Assembly (NCBI RefSeq): GCF_000526315.1
Contig: NZ_JAFV01000001.1
Span: 2,852,001 to 2,916,000 of the forward strand
DNA length: 64,000 nt
From: Methylopila sp. 73B
GTDB taxonomy: Bacteria; Pseudomonadota; Alphaproteobacteria; Rhizobiales; Methylopilaceae
Reading direction: 5' to 3'
In this document: one piece after another, positions 57,083 through 64,000 of the stretch
Numbering within the stretch: position 1 is the first letter of the stretch
How the letters are laid out: each line of letters opens with the position of its first letter
Notes under the pieces: model-generated
What the model saw: only the letters and a program-made list of their open reading frames with translations
What the model was told of the DNA's origin: nothing
Database searches by the model: none
Program-made: the position numbers and the translations under genes

Positions 57083-59068
57083 TTGTTGATCAAGTGCTGC
57101 GTCGTCGCCCCCGCGACGGCGTCACAGGCGATCTATAAGAGTCAGGCCGGTTCATTGTCCGAAGCGAAAACGTCTCGACGCACCGCCCTCCGCCGCGCAA
57201 GCCGTGGCGTAAGCGTTGCACTCCTCGGAGCCTTTGCGTTGATCGCGGGCTCCGAAGGCACCCAGAACGCTCAGGCGAACGGCGACACCCGGACGCTGAC
57301 GCTCTACCACACCCATCGCGGCGACCGGATCACGGTCACCTTCAAGCGCGACGGTCGTTACGACGCCAACGGACTGAAGCAGCTCAGCTACTTCCTCCGC
57401 GACTGGCGCAACGACAAGCAGACGCGCATGGAGCCGAAGCTGTTCGACATCGTGTGGGAGGTCCACCGCGAAGTCGGCCGCGGGCAGATGATCAACATCG
57501 TCTCGTCCTACCGCAGCCCCGAGACGAACGCCTATCTCCGCGCCAACTCCCGCGGCGTCGCGAAGTTCAGCCAGCACATGCTCGGCCGCGCGATGGACTT
57601 CTACATCACCGGCGTGCCGGTCTCGTCGGTGCGCGAAGCCGGCATGCGGCTGCAGCGCGGCGGCGTCGGTTTCTACCCGACCTCCGGCCGGCCCTTCGTC
57701 CATCTCGACGCCGGCTCGATCCGCGCCTGGCCGCGCATGAGCCGCTCGCAGCTTGCCCGCCTGTTCCCCGGCGGCAAGACCGTCCACCAGCCCGCCGAAG
57801 GCGGCCAGATGCCCGGCTATCAGGTCGCGCTGGCCGAGCTGAAGTCGCGCGGATCCGTCTCGGTCGACGAGGCCTATTCGGGCGGGTCGTCGTCGAGCGG
57901 CAAGAGCTTCTTCGCCCGCCTGTTCGGTTCCGACGAAGGCGACGAGGCGGACACCGCCCCGACCGTGGTCGCGTCGGCTCAGCCCGCGACCCGCGGCCGC
58001 GCGGCCGCCGCCTCCTCCGCCCCGCAGCGTGGCGGCGACGACGAGGAGAGCGCGGCGCCCGCCGCCGCTCCGGCCTCCGCGCCGCAGGTTCGCATGGTCG
58101 CCACGCGCGTCCCGGTTCCGACGCCGCGTCCGGCCGACTTCGCCCGCGCCGCCCAGCCGGCGATCGTCGTCGCCGCGGCCGCCGTGCCCATGCCGCCGGT
58201 CGCCCCCGCCCGCGCCGCGGTCGCCGCGAAGCCGGCGCCGGAGGCTCCGATCCAGGTGGCCCAGGCCACGGTCCCGACGCCGCCCGCCGGCCCCGACATG
58301 GTGTGGCGCTCCGGCGCCCAGTCGGTTCGCGGCGCTCAGCCGACCGCCGAGGCCGGCCTCGCCGCCGTCTCGTCGATCCCGACGCCGCGTCCCCGCCCCG
58401 CCGCGCCGCAGAGCGCGGTGGCGGTCCTCGCCGCGATCCCGACGCCGACCCCGGTCGAGCGCCAGCCGCGCCAGATCGACGCCGCGACCGCCAGCGCCTA
58501 TCAGGCCGAGGCGACGATGCTGCCGCCGCTGCCGGACGCCTTCCTCTCGAAGCGTCAGGCGCAGCCGGAGATGACCCTCGCCTACGCCGCGCCTCAGGCC
58601 ACCGCGCCGCAGCCGACCGACAACCGCTCCCGCGCCGCGGCCGCGCCGCAAGCGCAGCACAAGGTCCCGGCCCCGGTCGTCGCCGCCGACCCGAACGTCC
58701 GCGTGCTGTCGCCGGACTCGACGCCCGCCGCGGTCTACGCCGCCGCCACCGCCGTTCGCCGCGCGGTCCTGCCGGCGCCGGCCGAGCCGATGGTCAGCGC
58801 CCGCCTCGAGGACGCCGTCCGCGTCGCCGTGAGCGCGACGCCGGCCCTGCGCGACGCCGACGACGCGACCTTCGTCCATCCGGACCAGACGCACGTCGCC
58901 GGCCTCATGACGGCTCCCACCGCGGCGCTCGTCGGCGGCTTCGGCGCCGATCCGAGCCACGGCGCCCGCGTCGACCGGTTCTCCGGCTCGTCGGTGATGC
59001 TTCTCAAGGTGCAGTCCTTCGCCCCGGCGGGGTCCAGCACAGCGAGCCTCGCCCGCTCCCGCGGCTGA
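57083..59068 (+). CDS. DUF882/M15-family murein peptidase with long low-complexity tail
   Basis: The 661-residue product has an N-terminal signal region, then a DUF882 (M15A, YcbK/MepK-like) domain (about residues 70-225) with the zinc-site pattern SSYRSPETNAYLR, KFSQHMLGRAMDFYI and FVHLDAG. Such enzymes cleave peptidoglycan cross-links. Over 400 residues of Ala/Pro-rich sequence follow, with recurring PTPRP and IPTP motifs, probably a periplasm-spanning or wall-contact linker. The start is uncertain: TTG 57083, or TTG 57155 directly before a basic, signal-like segment. It follows the L,D-transpeptidase gene by 163 bp. Confidence 0.85.
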   Translation: MLIKCCVVAPATASQAIYKSQAGSLSEAKTSRRTALRRASRGVSVALLGAFALIAGSEGTQNAQANGDTRTLTLYHTHRGDRITVTFKRDGRYDANGLKQLSYFLRDWRNDKQTRMEPKLFDIVWEVHREVGRGQMINIVSSYRSPETNAYLRANSRGVAKFSQHMLGRAMDFYITGVPVSSVREAGMRLQRGGVGFYPTSGRPFVHLDAGSIRAWPRMSRSQLARLFPGGKTVHQPAEGGQMPGYQVALAELKSRGSVSVDEAYSGGSSSSGKSFFARLFGSDEGDEADTAPTVVASAQPATRGRAAAASSAPQRGGDDEESAAPAAAPASAPQVRMVATRVPVPTPRPADFARAAQPAIVVAAAAVPMPPVAPARAAVAAKPAPEAPIQVAQATVPTPPAGPDMVWRSGAQSVRGAQPTAEAGLAAVSSIPTPRPRPAAPQSAVAVLAAIPTPTPVERQPRQIDAATASAYQAEATMLPPLPDAFLSKRQAQPEMTLAYAAPQATAPQPTDNRSRAAAAPQAQHKVPAPVVAADPNVRVLSPDSTPAAVYAAATAVRRAVLPAPAEPMVSARLEDAVRVAVSATPALRDADDATFVHPDQTHVAGLMTAPTAALVGGFGADPSHGARVDRFSGSSVMLLKVQSFAPAGSSTASLARSRG

Positions 59069-59082
59069 GGCCTCTTAAACGA

Positions 59083-59128
59083 CAAACGAAAAAGCCCCGG
59101 ACGGCGACGTCCGGGGCTTTTTCGTTTG
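59083..59128. terminator. Bidirectional terminator between the DUF882 and DUF2312 genes
   Basis: CAAACGAAAAAGCCCCGGACG and its exact inverted copy flank a 3-4 base centre. Both strands end in TTTTTCGTTTG. The genes on either side are convergent. Confidence 0.92.
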
Positions 59129-59143
59129 GACCTGCGAGGTCGC

Positions 59144-59401
59144 TCAGGTCGTGGGCATGCCCAGCGCCTGGAGATAGAGGTCGAGAATCGCCTCCATCTC
59201 GGCGCGCTCGTCCGCGTCCTGCTTGCGCAGCGAGATCACCTTCCGCAGCACCTTGACGTCGAAGCCGTTGCCCTTGGCCTCGGCGTAGACCTCCTTGATG
59301 TCGTCGGAGATGCCCTTCTTCTCCTCCTCGAGCCGCTCGATGCGCTCGACGAAAGCGGTCAGCTGATCCTTGGCGATATCGTCCGGATTGACCGTGCTCA
59401 C
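59144..59401 (-). CDS. DUF2312 (UPF0335) protein
   Basis: The 85-residue, mostly helical protein has the DUF2312 pattern [19 protein letters not shown] and [17 protein letters not shown]. The family is nearly confined to alphaproteobacteria and has no established function; a coiled-coil, possibly nucleic-acid-related role is assumed by others. The start is a GTG at 59401 with GAGGAGAGG upstream. Confidence 0.92.
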   Translation of the reverse strand: MSTVNPDDIAKDQLTAFVERIERLEEEKKGISDDIKEVYAEAKGNGFDVKVLRKVISLRKQDADERAEMEAILDLYLQALGMPTT

Positions 59402-59553
59402 ATGCCTCTCCTCGAAATTTGGAGCGTTCGGTTCGCAGAACCGCGCCCGGCCGTCAAGCCGGGAGCCATGCGCCGCCCAAGGTTCTTCCGTCCCCCTTCC
59501 GATCGCCGGACGCAACCGTCCGACGATCGCGCGACGGCCACGGCGCGCGGTCG

Positions 59554-59919
59554 TCAGTGCTTGGAGCGGGCGTCGAAGGCGGCCTGCTGGTCGGGCGTCG
59601 CCTCGCTCTGGAAGCGCGCCTTCCACTCCTCGTAGGGCATGCCGTAGACCGCCTCGCGCGACTGCTCCTTGGTCACGTCCAGGCCGCGGGCGTCAGCGGC
59701 GTCCTTCATCCAGTTCGACAGGCAGTTCCGGCAGAAGTTCGCGAGGTTCATGAGGTCGATGTTCTGCACGTCGGGACGGTCGCGCAGGTGCCTGACCAGC
59801 CGGCGGAACACCGCCGCCTCGAGCTCGGTCACGGTCGCGGCGTCGACGCCCGGCAGGTCGGACGGCGGCAGCCGGGTGAGGTCCACCTTGGGGGCGTCGA
59901 GCTTCGGAGCGTCGGTCAT
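59554..59919 (-). CDS. DUF1244 protein
   Basis: The 121-residue product has the DUF1244 domain (about residues 30-100) with the invariant [11 protein letters not shown] and [13 protein letters not shown]. The paired cysteines suggest metal binding or redox chemistry. Function is unknown. Its ATG overlaps the stop of the N-formylglutamate amidohydrolase gene, and this pairing is common in the order. Confidence 0.92.
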   Translation of the reverse strand: MTDAPKLDAPKVDLTRLPPSDLPGVDAATVTELEAAVFRRLVRHLRDRPDVQNIDLMNLANFCRNCLSNWMKDAADARGLDVTKEQSREAVYGMPYEEWKARFQSEATPDQQAAFDARSKH

Positions 59920-60743
59920 GGAGTTCTCCTGCGCGTGTCGGTGCGCGAGCCGAAGTGGGTGATCCGCCGCATCTCGGGCCGATCGAGGATCGGCGGCAGC
60001 AGCCGCGCGAACCGGGCGGCCCAGCCGGCCTGGCCGGCCTCGTCGGCCACGAGGTCCTGCCGCAGCTCGACCAGCACGTGCGGCAGGCCGCGCTCGGTGC
60101 CGTGGCGGTGCATGGTGTCGCCCTTCAGGGCGCCGTCGTAGGGCTCGTTGTCGCCGACGACGAGGTCGCCCTCTGCTTCAAGCGCGGCGAGCAGGGGCTT
60201 GGTCAGCCGGTCGTCCCGGTCCCAGAGCAGGCCCGCGTGCCACGGCCGCGGGCGGCCCTTCCAGGCCGGCGTGAAACTGTGGAGCGCGATCACGACAGGC
60301 GTCTCGCCGGCGTCGATCATGGCGTCGATCCGCGCCGTGACCGCGTCGTGATAGGGCCGATGGTAGCGGTCGAGACGTCGGCGGACCTCGGCGGCGTCGA
60401 CCCGCGCGTTGCCCGGCACCACGGCGCCGTCGGACAGCCGCATGACGAGCGTCGGGTCGTCCTCGCCGCGGTTGGGGTCGATCACCAGCCGCGAGGTCGT
60501 CGACAGCACGGCCGGAACGCCGAGCGTTTCCGCCAGTCGCAGCGTCACCCCCCGCATGCCGATGTCGTAGGCGATGTGCCGGTCGAACTCGGACGGCGGA
60601 AGCCCAAGGTCGCCGAGCTCCGGCGGCACGCGGGCGGAGGCGTGGTCGCACAGCAGCAGCAGACGGGCGTCGGGACGGCCCTCGACGAACTCGAACGCGG
60701 CGTATTCGTCTTTGGTGGCGGGCGAAAATGGGTCGCAGAGCAT
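59916..60743 (-). CDS. N-formylglutamate amidohydrolase family protein
   Basis: The 275-residue product belongs to the FGase family, which hydrolyses N-formylglutamate to formate and glutamate in histidine breakdown. It has LLLCDHASARVPP, the TSRLVIDPNRGEDD motif and VIALHSFTPAW, with metal-binding Asp/His residues. No hut genes are adjacent and it is coupled to DUF1244, so it may act on another N-formyl or N-acyl amino acid. The ATG at 60743 starts the conserved region. Confidence 0.9.
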   Translation of the reverse strand: MLCDPFSPATKDEYAAFEFVEGRPDARLLLLCDHASARVPPELGDLGLPPSEFDRHIAYDIGMRGVTLRLAETLGVPAVLSTTSRLVIDPNRGEDDPTLVMRLSDGAVVPGNARVDAAEVRRRLDRYHRPYHDAVTARIDAMIDAGETPVVIALHSFTPAWKGRPRPWHAGLLWDRDDRLTKPLLAALEAEGDLVVGDNEPYDGALKGDTMHRHGTERGLPHVLVELRQDLVADEAGQAGWAARFARLLPPILDRPEMRRITHFGSRTDTRRRTP

Positions 60744-60842
60744 GGTCCGGACGACTGTAGTGACGCGCGCCCGTCGATGCCATAGGAAGGGCCGCCCGTC
60801 CCGCCGGACGGCGCCGCCAACGACGAAAAGACGCCGGAGAGG

Positions 60843-61757
60843 ATGACGACCATCGGGGGAACGGCGGACATCCGCGGGGAGCCGCTCGCCGGGGCCTATG
60901 CGGCGCTGCTGCTGGGCGCGCTCGCCATGGGCGCGTCGCCGATCCTCGTGCGCCTCGCCGAGGTCGGTCCGTTCGCGAGCGCGTTTTGGCGAGTCGCGAC
61001 CGCGCTGCCGCTGCTGTGGGGCTGGAGCCGGCTCGAGCAGCGCGGCGACGCGAAGCTCGCCCGGGGGTTCACGAAGCCCGTGGCGCTCGCCGGCCTGTTC
61101 TTCACCGGCGACCTCGTGTTCTGGCACCTCGCGATCATGAACACGACGGTCGCCAACGCCACCTTCTTCGCCACCACCTCGCCGATCTGGGTCGTCGTGT
61201 TCTCGGTGCTGCTGCTGCGCGAGCGCGTCGCGGGGCCCACGCTGCTCGGGCTGGCGCTGGCGCTCGCGGGCGGCGCGGCGCTGATCGGCGAGAGCATGAG
61301 CGTCGATCCGGCGCGCCTCGCCGGAGACCTCTACGGCGTGGTCACCTCGGTGTTCTTCGGGGCTTACTTCCTCGCCGTCAGCCGCGCCCGGCGCAGCCAT
61401 GGCTCGGGCCGGCTCATCTTCCTGTCGTCGCTGATCACCGCCTCGGCGCTCGGCGCGATCGCCCTGGCCTTCGAGGACCGGCTGCTGCCGGCGAGCCTGA
61501 GCGGCGCCGCAGCGCTGCTCGCGCTCGGGATCGTCAGTCACGCCGGCGGCCAGGGGCTGCTCGCGGTCGCGCTCGGGCGGCTGCCCGCGACCTTCTCGTC
61601 GCTCGTGATCTTCCTCGAGGCGATCGCCGCGGCCCTGCTCGGCTGGGCCGTGCTCGGCGAGCGCCTCTCCGCCGTCCAGGCCCTGGGCGGCGTCGTCATC
61701 CTGCTCGGTATCTACGTCGCGCGACCGCGCGCCGTTCCTGTGGAGCCTCATCCATGA
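60843..61757 (+). CDS. EamA/DMT family transporter
   Basis: The 304-residue protein has ten helices in two EamA repeats, with ANATFFATTSPIWVVVFSVLLLRERV and GQGLLAVALGRLPATFSSLVIFLEAIAAALLGW as the conserved end-of-repeat motifs. It is an inner-membrane metabolite exporter of unknown substrate. It overlaps the glycerate kinase gene by ATGA, so a three-carbon acid or amino acid is conceivable. The alternative is a general exporter with no link to its neighbour. Confidence 0.88.
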   Translation: MTTIGGTADIRGEPLAGAYAALLLGALAMGASPILVRLAEVGPFASAFWRVATALPLLWGWSRLEQRGDAKLARGFTKPVALAGLFFTGDLVFWHLAIMNTTVANATFFATTSPIWVVVFSVLLLRERVAGPTLLGLALALAGGAALIGESMSVDPARLAGDLYGVVTSVFFGAYFLAVSRARRSHGSGRLIFLSSLITASALGAIALAFEDRLLPASLSGAAALLALGIVSHAGGQGLLAVALGRLPATFSSLVIFLEAIAAALLGWAVLGERLSAVQALGGVVILLGIYVARPRAVPVEPHP

Positions 61758-63049
61758 CGCCAGACGAACGCCGCCAGCTTCTCCGTCGCGCCTTCGACGC
61801 CGGCGTCGCGGCCGCACACCCGGCCGTGTGCATCCCCGCGCACCTCCCGGCCCCGCCGAAGGGCCGCGTGATCGTGCTCGCCGCCGGCAAGGGCGGCGGC
61901 GCCTGCGCCGAAATCGCCGAGAAAGTCTACCGCGAGCAGTACGGCCTTGGGCCGGACCGACTGATCGGCCTCGCCGTGACCCGCCACGGCCACGCGCGGC
62001 CGACCGAATGGATCAAGGTGATCGAAGCGGGGCACCCCGTGCCGGACGCCGCCGGCCTCCAGGGCGCGGCCGACACGATCGCGCTCGCCGAACAGGCTGG
62101 TCCGGACGACCTCGTGGTCGCGCTCATCACCGGCGGCGGCTCCGCCAACTGGGTCGCGCCGGCGGCCGGTCTCGACCTCGCGGTCAAGCAGGGCACGACC
62201 AAAGCGCTGCTGCGCTCCGGCGCGCCGATCGACGCCATCAACACCGTGCGCAAGCACCTCTCGCGCATCAAGGGCGGCCGCCTCGCCCGCGCCGCTTACC
62301 CCGCCAAGGTCGTGACGCTCGCGATCTCCGACGTGCCGCGCGACGACCCCTCGGTCATCGCCTCCGGCCCCACCGTGCCGGACGCCTCGACGCTGGCCGA
62401 CGCCCGCGCGGCGCTGGAGCGGTACAAGGTGACGCCGCACCCGGACGTGGCGCGGGCGTTGTCGGACCCGGCGAACGAGAGCCCGAAGCCGGGCGACGCC
62501 GCGTTCGAGCACGCGAGCTTCACCGTCGTCTCGCGTCCCGCGGACGCGCTGGCCGCGGCGATCAAGACGCTCGAGGACGCGGGCGTCGAGGTGCGGGTGG
62601 TCGGCGCCGACCTCGAGGGCGAGGCGCGCGAGGTCGCCGCCGAGCACGCCGCGATCGCGCGCGGGCTCGAAGCGCTGGCGAGGCCGGTGGCGCTGATCTC
62701 GGGCGGCGAGCTCACCGTCACCATCCGCGGCCAGAACGGGCGCGGCGGGCCGAACCAGGAGTACGCGCTGGCGCTGGCGCATGCGCTCAGGGGCGTCTCG
62801 GGATGGGCCGCGCTCGCCGGCGACACCGACGGCGCGGACGGCGGCGGCGGATCGCCCGAGGACCCGGCCGGCGCCGTGGTCGATCCGGGCACGCTCGAGC
62901 GCGCCGACGCCAAGGGTCTCGATACCGCCCACTTCCTGGCGGAGAACGACAGCACCGGATTCTTCGAGCAGACGGGGGACGGGCTCTACACCGGCCCGAC
63001 GTGCACGAATGTCAACGACCTGCGCATTCTGCTCGTTGACAGCGTTTAA
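61754..63049 (+). CDS. Glycerate 2-kinase (MOFRL family)
   Basis: The 431-residue enzyme phosphorylates D-glycerate to 2-phosphoglycerate. The GckA/TtuD-type sequence includes LAAGKGGGACAE, LITGGGSANWVAP, the N-terminal domain ISDVPRDDPSVIASGPT and the MOFRL end GRGGPNQEYALALA with AGDTDGADGGG. In methylotrophs it closes the serine cycle; in others it serves glyoxylate or tartrate use. Product 2-phosphoglycerate flows to pyruvate kinase, whose gene is two genes downstream. Confidence 0.93.
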   Translation: MTPDERRQLLRRAFDAGVAAAHPAVCIPAHLPAPPKGRVIVLAAGKGGGACAEIAEKVYREQYGLGPDRLIGLAVTRHGHARPTEWIKVIEAGHPVPDAAGLQGAADTIALAEQAGPDDLVVALITGGGSANWVAPAAGLDLAVKQGTTKALLRSGAPIDAINTVRKHLSRIKGGRLARAAYPAKVVTLAISDVPRDDPSVIASGPTVPDASTLADARAALERYKVTPHPDVARALSDPANESPKPGDAAFEHASFTVVSRPADALAAAIKTLEDAGVEVRVVGADLEGEAREVAAEHAAIARGLEALARPVALISGGELTVTIRGQNGRGGPNQEYALALAHALRGVSGWAALAGDTDGADGGGGSPEDPAGAVVDPGTLERADAKGLDTAHFLAENDSTGFFEQTGDGLYTGPTCTNVNDLRILLVDSV

Positions 63050-63104
63050 CCATCACCGCACAAAGCGCCCCTGACGCGTCGCAACGCCAGCGTTCCCCCG
63101 CCGT

Positions 63105-63665
63105 ATGACGATTCGCTTTCCAGAATGCCCGCGCGTTCAGCGCCGTCTCCCGCATCTCGCGGTCGCAGTCGGCGTCGTCGCGGCGGGCGTTGTGGCGGCG
63201 GGGGCGGCGCAGGCGGACTTCCGCCTCTGCAACAAGACCGACAGCCGCATCGGCGTTTCGATCGGCTACAAGGACAAGGACGTCTGGTCGACCGAGGGCT
63301 GGTGGAACGTCTCCGCCAACTCCTGCGAGACGCTGCTTCGGGGGCCGCTGGCCGCTCGCTTCTACTACGTCTACGCGATCGACTACGACCGCGGCGGCGA
63401 ATGGAACGGCAAGGCTTACATGTGCACCCGCGGCAAGGAATTCACAATTCGGGGGATCGAAGACTGCCTCGCGCGCGGTTATGACCGTTCCGGATTCTTC
63501 GAGATCGACACCGGCGAACAGAGGAGCTGGACGGTGCAGTTGACCGAACCGACCGCGAGGGCGGCCGACCCGGCCCAGACCCAGCCGGCCCCGCGCGCGG
63601 CCGTTCCGCCCGCCGCGACGAACGGCGCCAGCGCCGGCGTCCTGCTGGGCGCTGCGGTCCGATGA
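63105..63665 (+). CDS. DUF1036 exported protein
   Basis: The 186-residue product has a signal peptide (about residues 1-37, cut near AAQA) and a DUF1036 domain (about 38-145: FRLCNKTDSRIGVSIGYKDKDVWSTEGWW and FYYVYAIDYDRGGEW). The family is exported and of unknown function. A Pro/Ala-rich tail ends the protein. It overlaps the pyruvate kinase gene by ATGA, an arrangement common in Hyphomicrobiales. Confidence 0.9.
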   Translation: MTIRFPECPRVQRRLPHLAVAVGVVAAGVVAAGAAQADFRLCNKTDSRIGVSIGYKDKDVWSTEGWWNVSANSCETLLRGPLAARFYYVYAIDYDRGGEWNGKAYMCTRGKEFTIRGIEDCLARGYDRSGFFEIDTGEQRSWTVQLTEPTARAADPAQTQPAPRAAVPPAATNGASAGVLLGAAVR

Positions 63666-64000
63666 GGCGGCTGCGACGCGTCAAGATTCTGGCGACCCTT
63701 GGACCGGCATCATCGACGCCCGAGATGGTCGAGAAGCTGTTCCGTGCGGGAACCGACGTCTTCCGCATCAACATGAGCCACACCAGTCACGACCGGATGC
63801 GCGAGCTCGTGCAGACGATCCGCGACGTCGAGGACGAGGTCGGCCGCCCGATCGGCATCCTGATCGACCTGCAGGGCCCGAAGCTGCGCGTCGGCAAGTT
63901 CGCCGAGGGCGCCGCCATGCTGAAGGCGGGGCAGAGCTTCACGCTCGATTCCGACGAGACCCCGGGCGACGAGAACCGCGTGCGCCTGCCGCATCCGGAA
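63662..64000 (+). CDS. pyk: Pyruvate kinase (5' part)
   Basis: The first 113 residues are visible and the gene runs off the right edge. RVKILATLGPASSTPEMVEKLFRAGTDVFRINMSH and ILIDLQGPKLRVG are diagnostic of the catalytic A domain and the start of the B domain of pyruvate kinase, which makes pyruvate and ATP from phosphoenolpyruvate. The ATG overlaps the DUF1036 stop. Confidence 0.96.
   Translation, partial: MRRLRRVKILATLGPASSTPEMVEKLFRAGTDVFRINMSHTSHDRMRELVQTIRDVEDEVGRPIGILIDLQGPKLRVGKFAEGAAMLKAGQSFTLDSDETPGDENRVRLPHPE

Noticed and set aside
57152-58960. 602-codon minus-strand open frame opposite the DUF882 gene
   Set aside because: It mirrors the Ala/Pro-rich tail and shows only Arg/Gly/Asp repeats.
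59405-59626. N-terminal extension of the DUF2312 frame up to 59626
   Set aside because: The upstream part is Arg-rich with no conservation signal, and a GTG with GAGGAGAGG marks the family N-terminus.
60844-61817. Minus-strand extension of the N-formylglutamate amidohydrolase frame across the EamA gene
   Set aside because: It is antisense to ten membrane helices, and the catalytic domain begins at the ATG at 60743.

Overview
The window is a high-GC chromosomal segment with the gene content of an alphaproteobacterium, most likely Hyphomicrobiales (Rhizobiales). The pointers are the DUF1244, DUF2312, DUF1036 and pyk neighbourhood, the PHB genes phaA/phaB/phaR, a MOFRL-type glycerate 2-kinase of the kind used in the serine cycle, and formyl-CoA transferase plus an oxalate:formate antiporter. 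This suggests a plant- or soil-associated, possibly methylotrophic bacterium. No species can be assigned from sequence alone.

Layout. (1) 1-3.3 kb: the 5' end of an unknown gene, an HPP/CBS membrane protein, and frc with a PAS protein. The matching transporter oxlT lies 39 kb away at 41.6-42.9 kb, and the two upstream regions share a near-identical palindromic operator-like site. (2) 3.9-23.9 kb: an iron-acquisition island. It has a PvdS/FecI-type ECF sigma factor, a phosphopantetheinyl transferase, a DUF418 membrane protein, a PLP enzyme, a MATE exporter, a siderophore acyltransferase, an MbtH-like protein, a one-module C-A-T-TE NRPS, an IucD-like N-hydroxylase, a Fes/IroE-like esterase, a TonB receptor and a FhuD-B-C importer. 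Two back-to-back promoters of the form TAAAT-N16-CGT, the known PvdS iron-starvation box, sit in the divergent 10.1-10.36 kb gap. (3) 23.9-29.8 kb: four glycosyltransferase-like genes and an ABC exporter with overlapping or near-overlapping ends. (4) 29.9-41.5 kb: a probable bacterial sphingolipid locus. It has a fatty acyl-AMP ligase, an ACP, serine palmitoyltransferase, a lipid kinase, a CDP-alcohol phosphotransferase with an extra N-terminal domain, a HIT protein, an LptF/LptG-like pair, a GNAT protein resembling bacterial ceramide synthase, and a MobA-like nucleotidyltransferase. (5) 41.6-64 kb: mostly housekeeping genes (oxlT, nucleotidyltransferase, ribB, gloB, cupin, EamA, PHB genes, pepF, an NtrC-type regulator, an L,D-transpeptidase, a DUF882 peptidase, DUF2312, DUF1244, N-formylglutamate amidohydrolase, EamA, glycerate kinase, DUF1036 and pyk).

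How the parts fit together. In the siderophore island the hydroxylase and acyltransferase would make an N-acyl-N-hydroxy-lysine (or ornithine) unit. The NRPS would load, join and release it, the MATE protein may export the product, the receptor and FhuDBC would take back the ferric form, and the esterase could open an ester backbone. The condensation domain lacks its catalytic histidine and carries a palindromic repeat read in frame, so joining may rest on the thioesterase alone. In the lipid locus a fatty acid would be activated, loaded on the ACP, condensed with serine, N-acylated, phosphorylated or given a head group, and perhaps moved across the periplasm by the LptF/G-like pair.

Two families of palindromic repeats (about 100-160 bp) are scattered through intergenic regions, chiefly in the siderophore island. 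One copy lies inside the NRPS gene and another supplies the ribosome binding site of the esterase.
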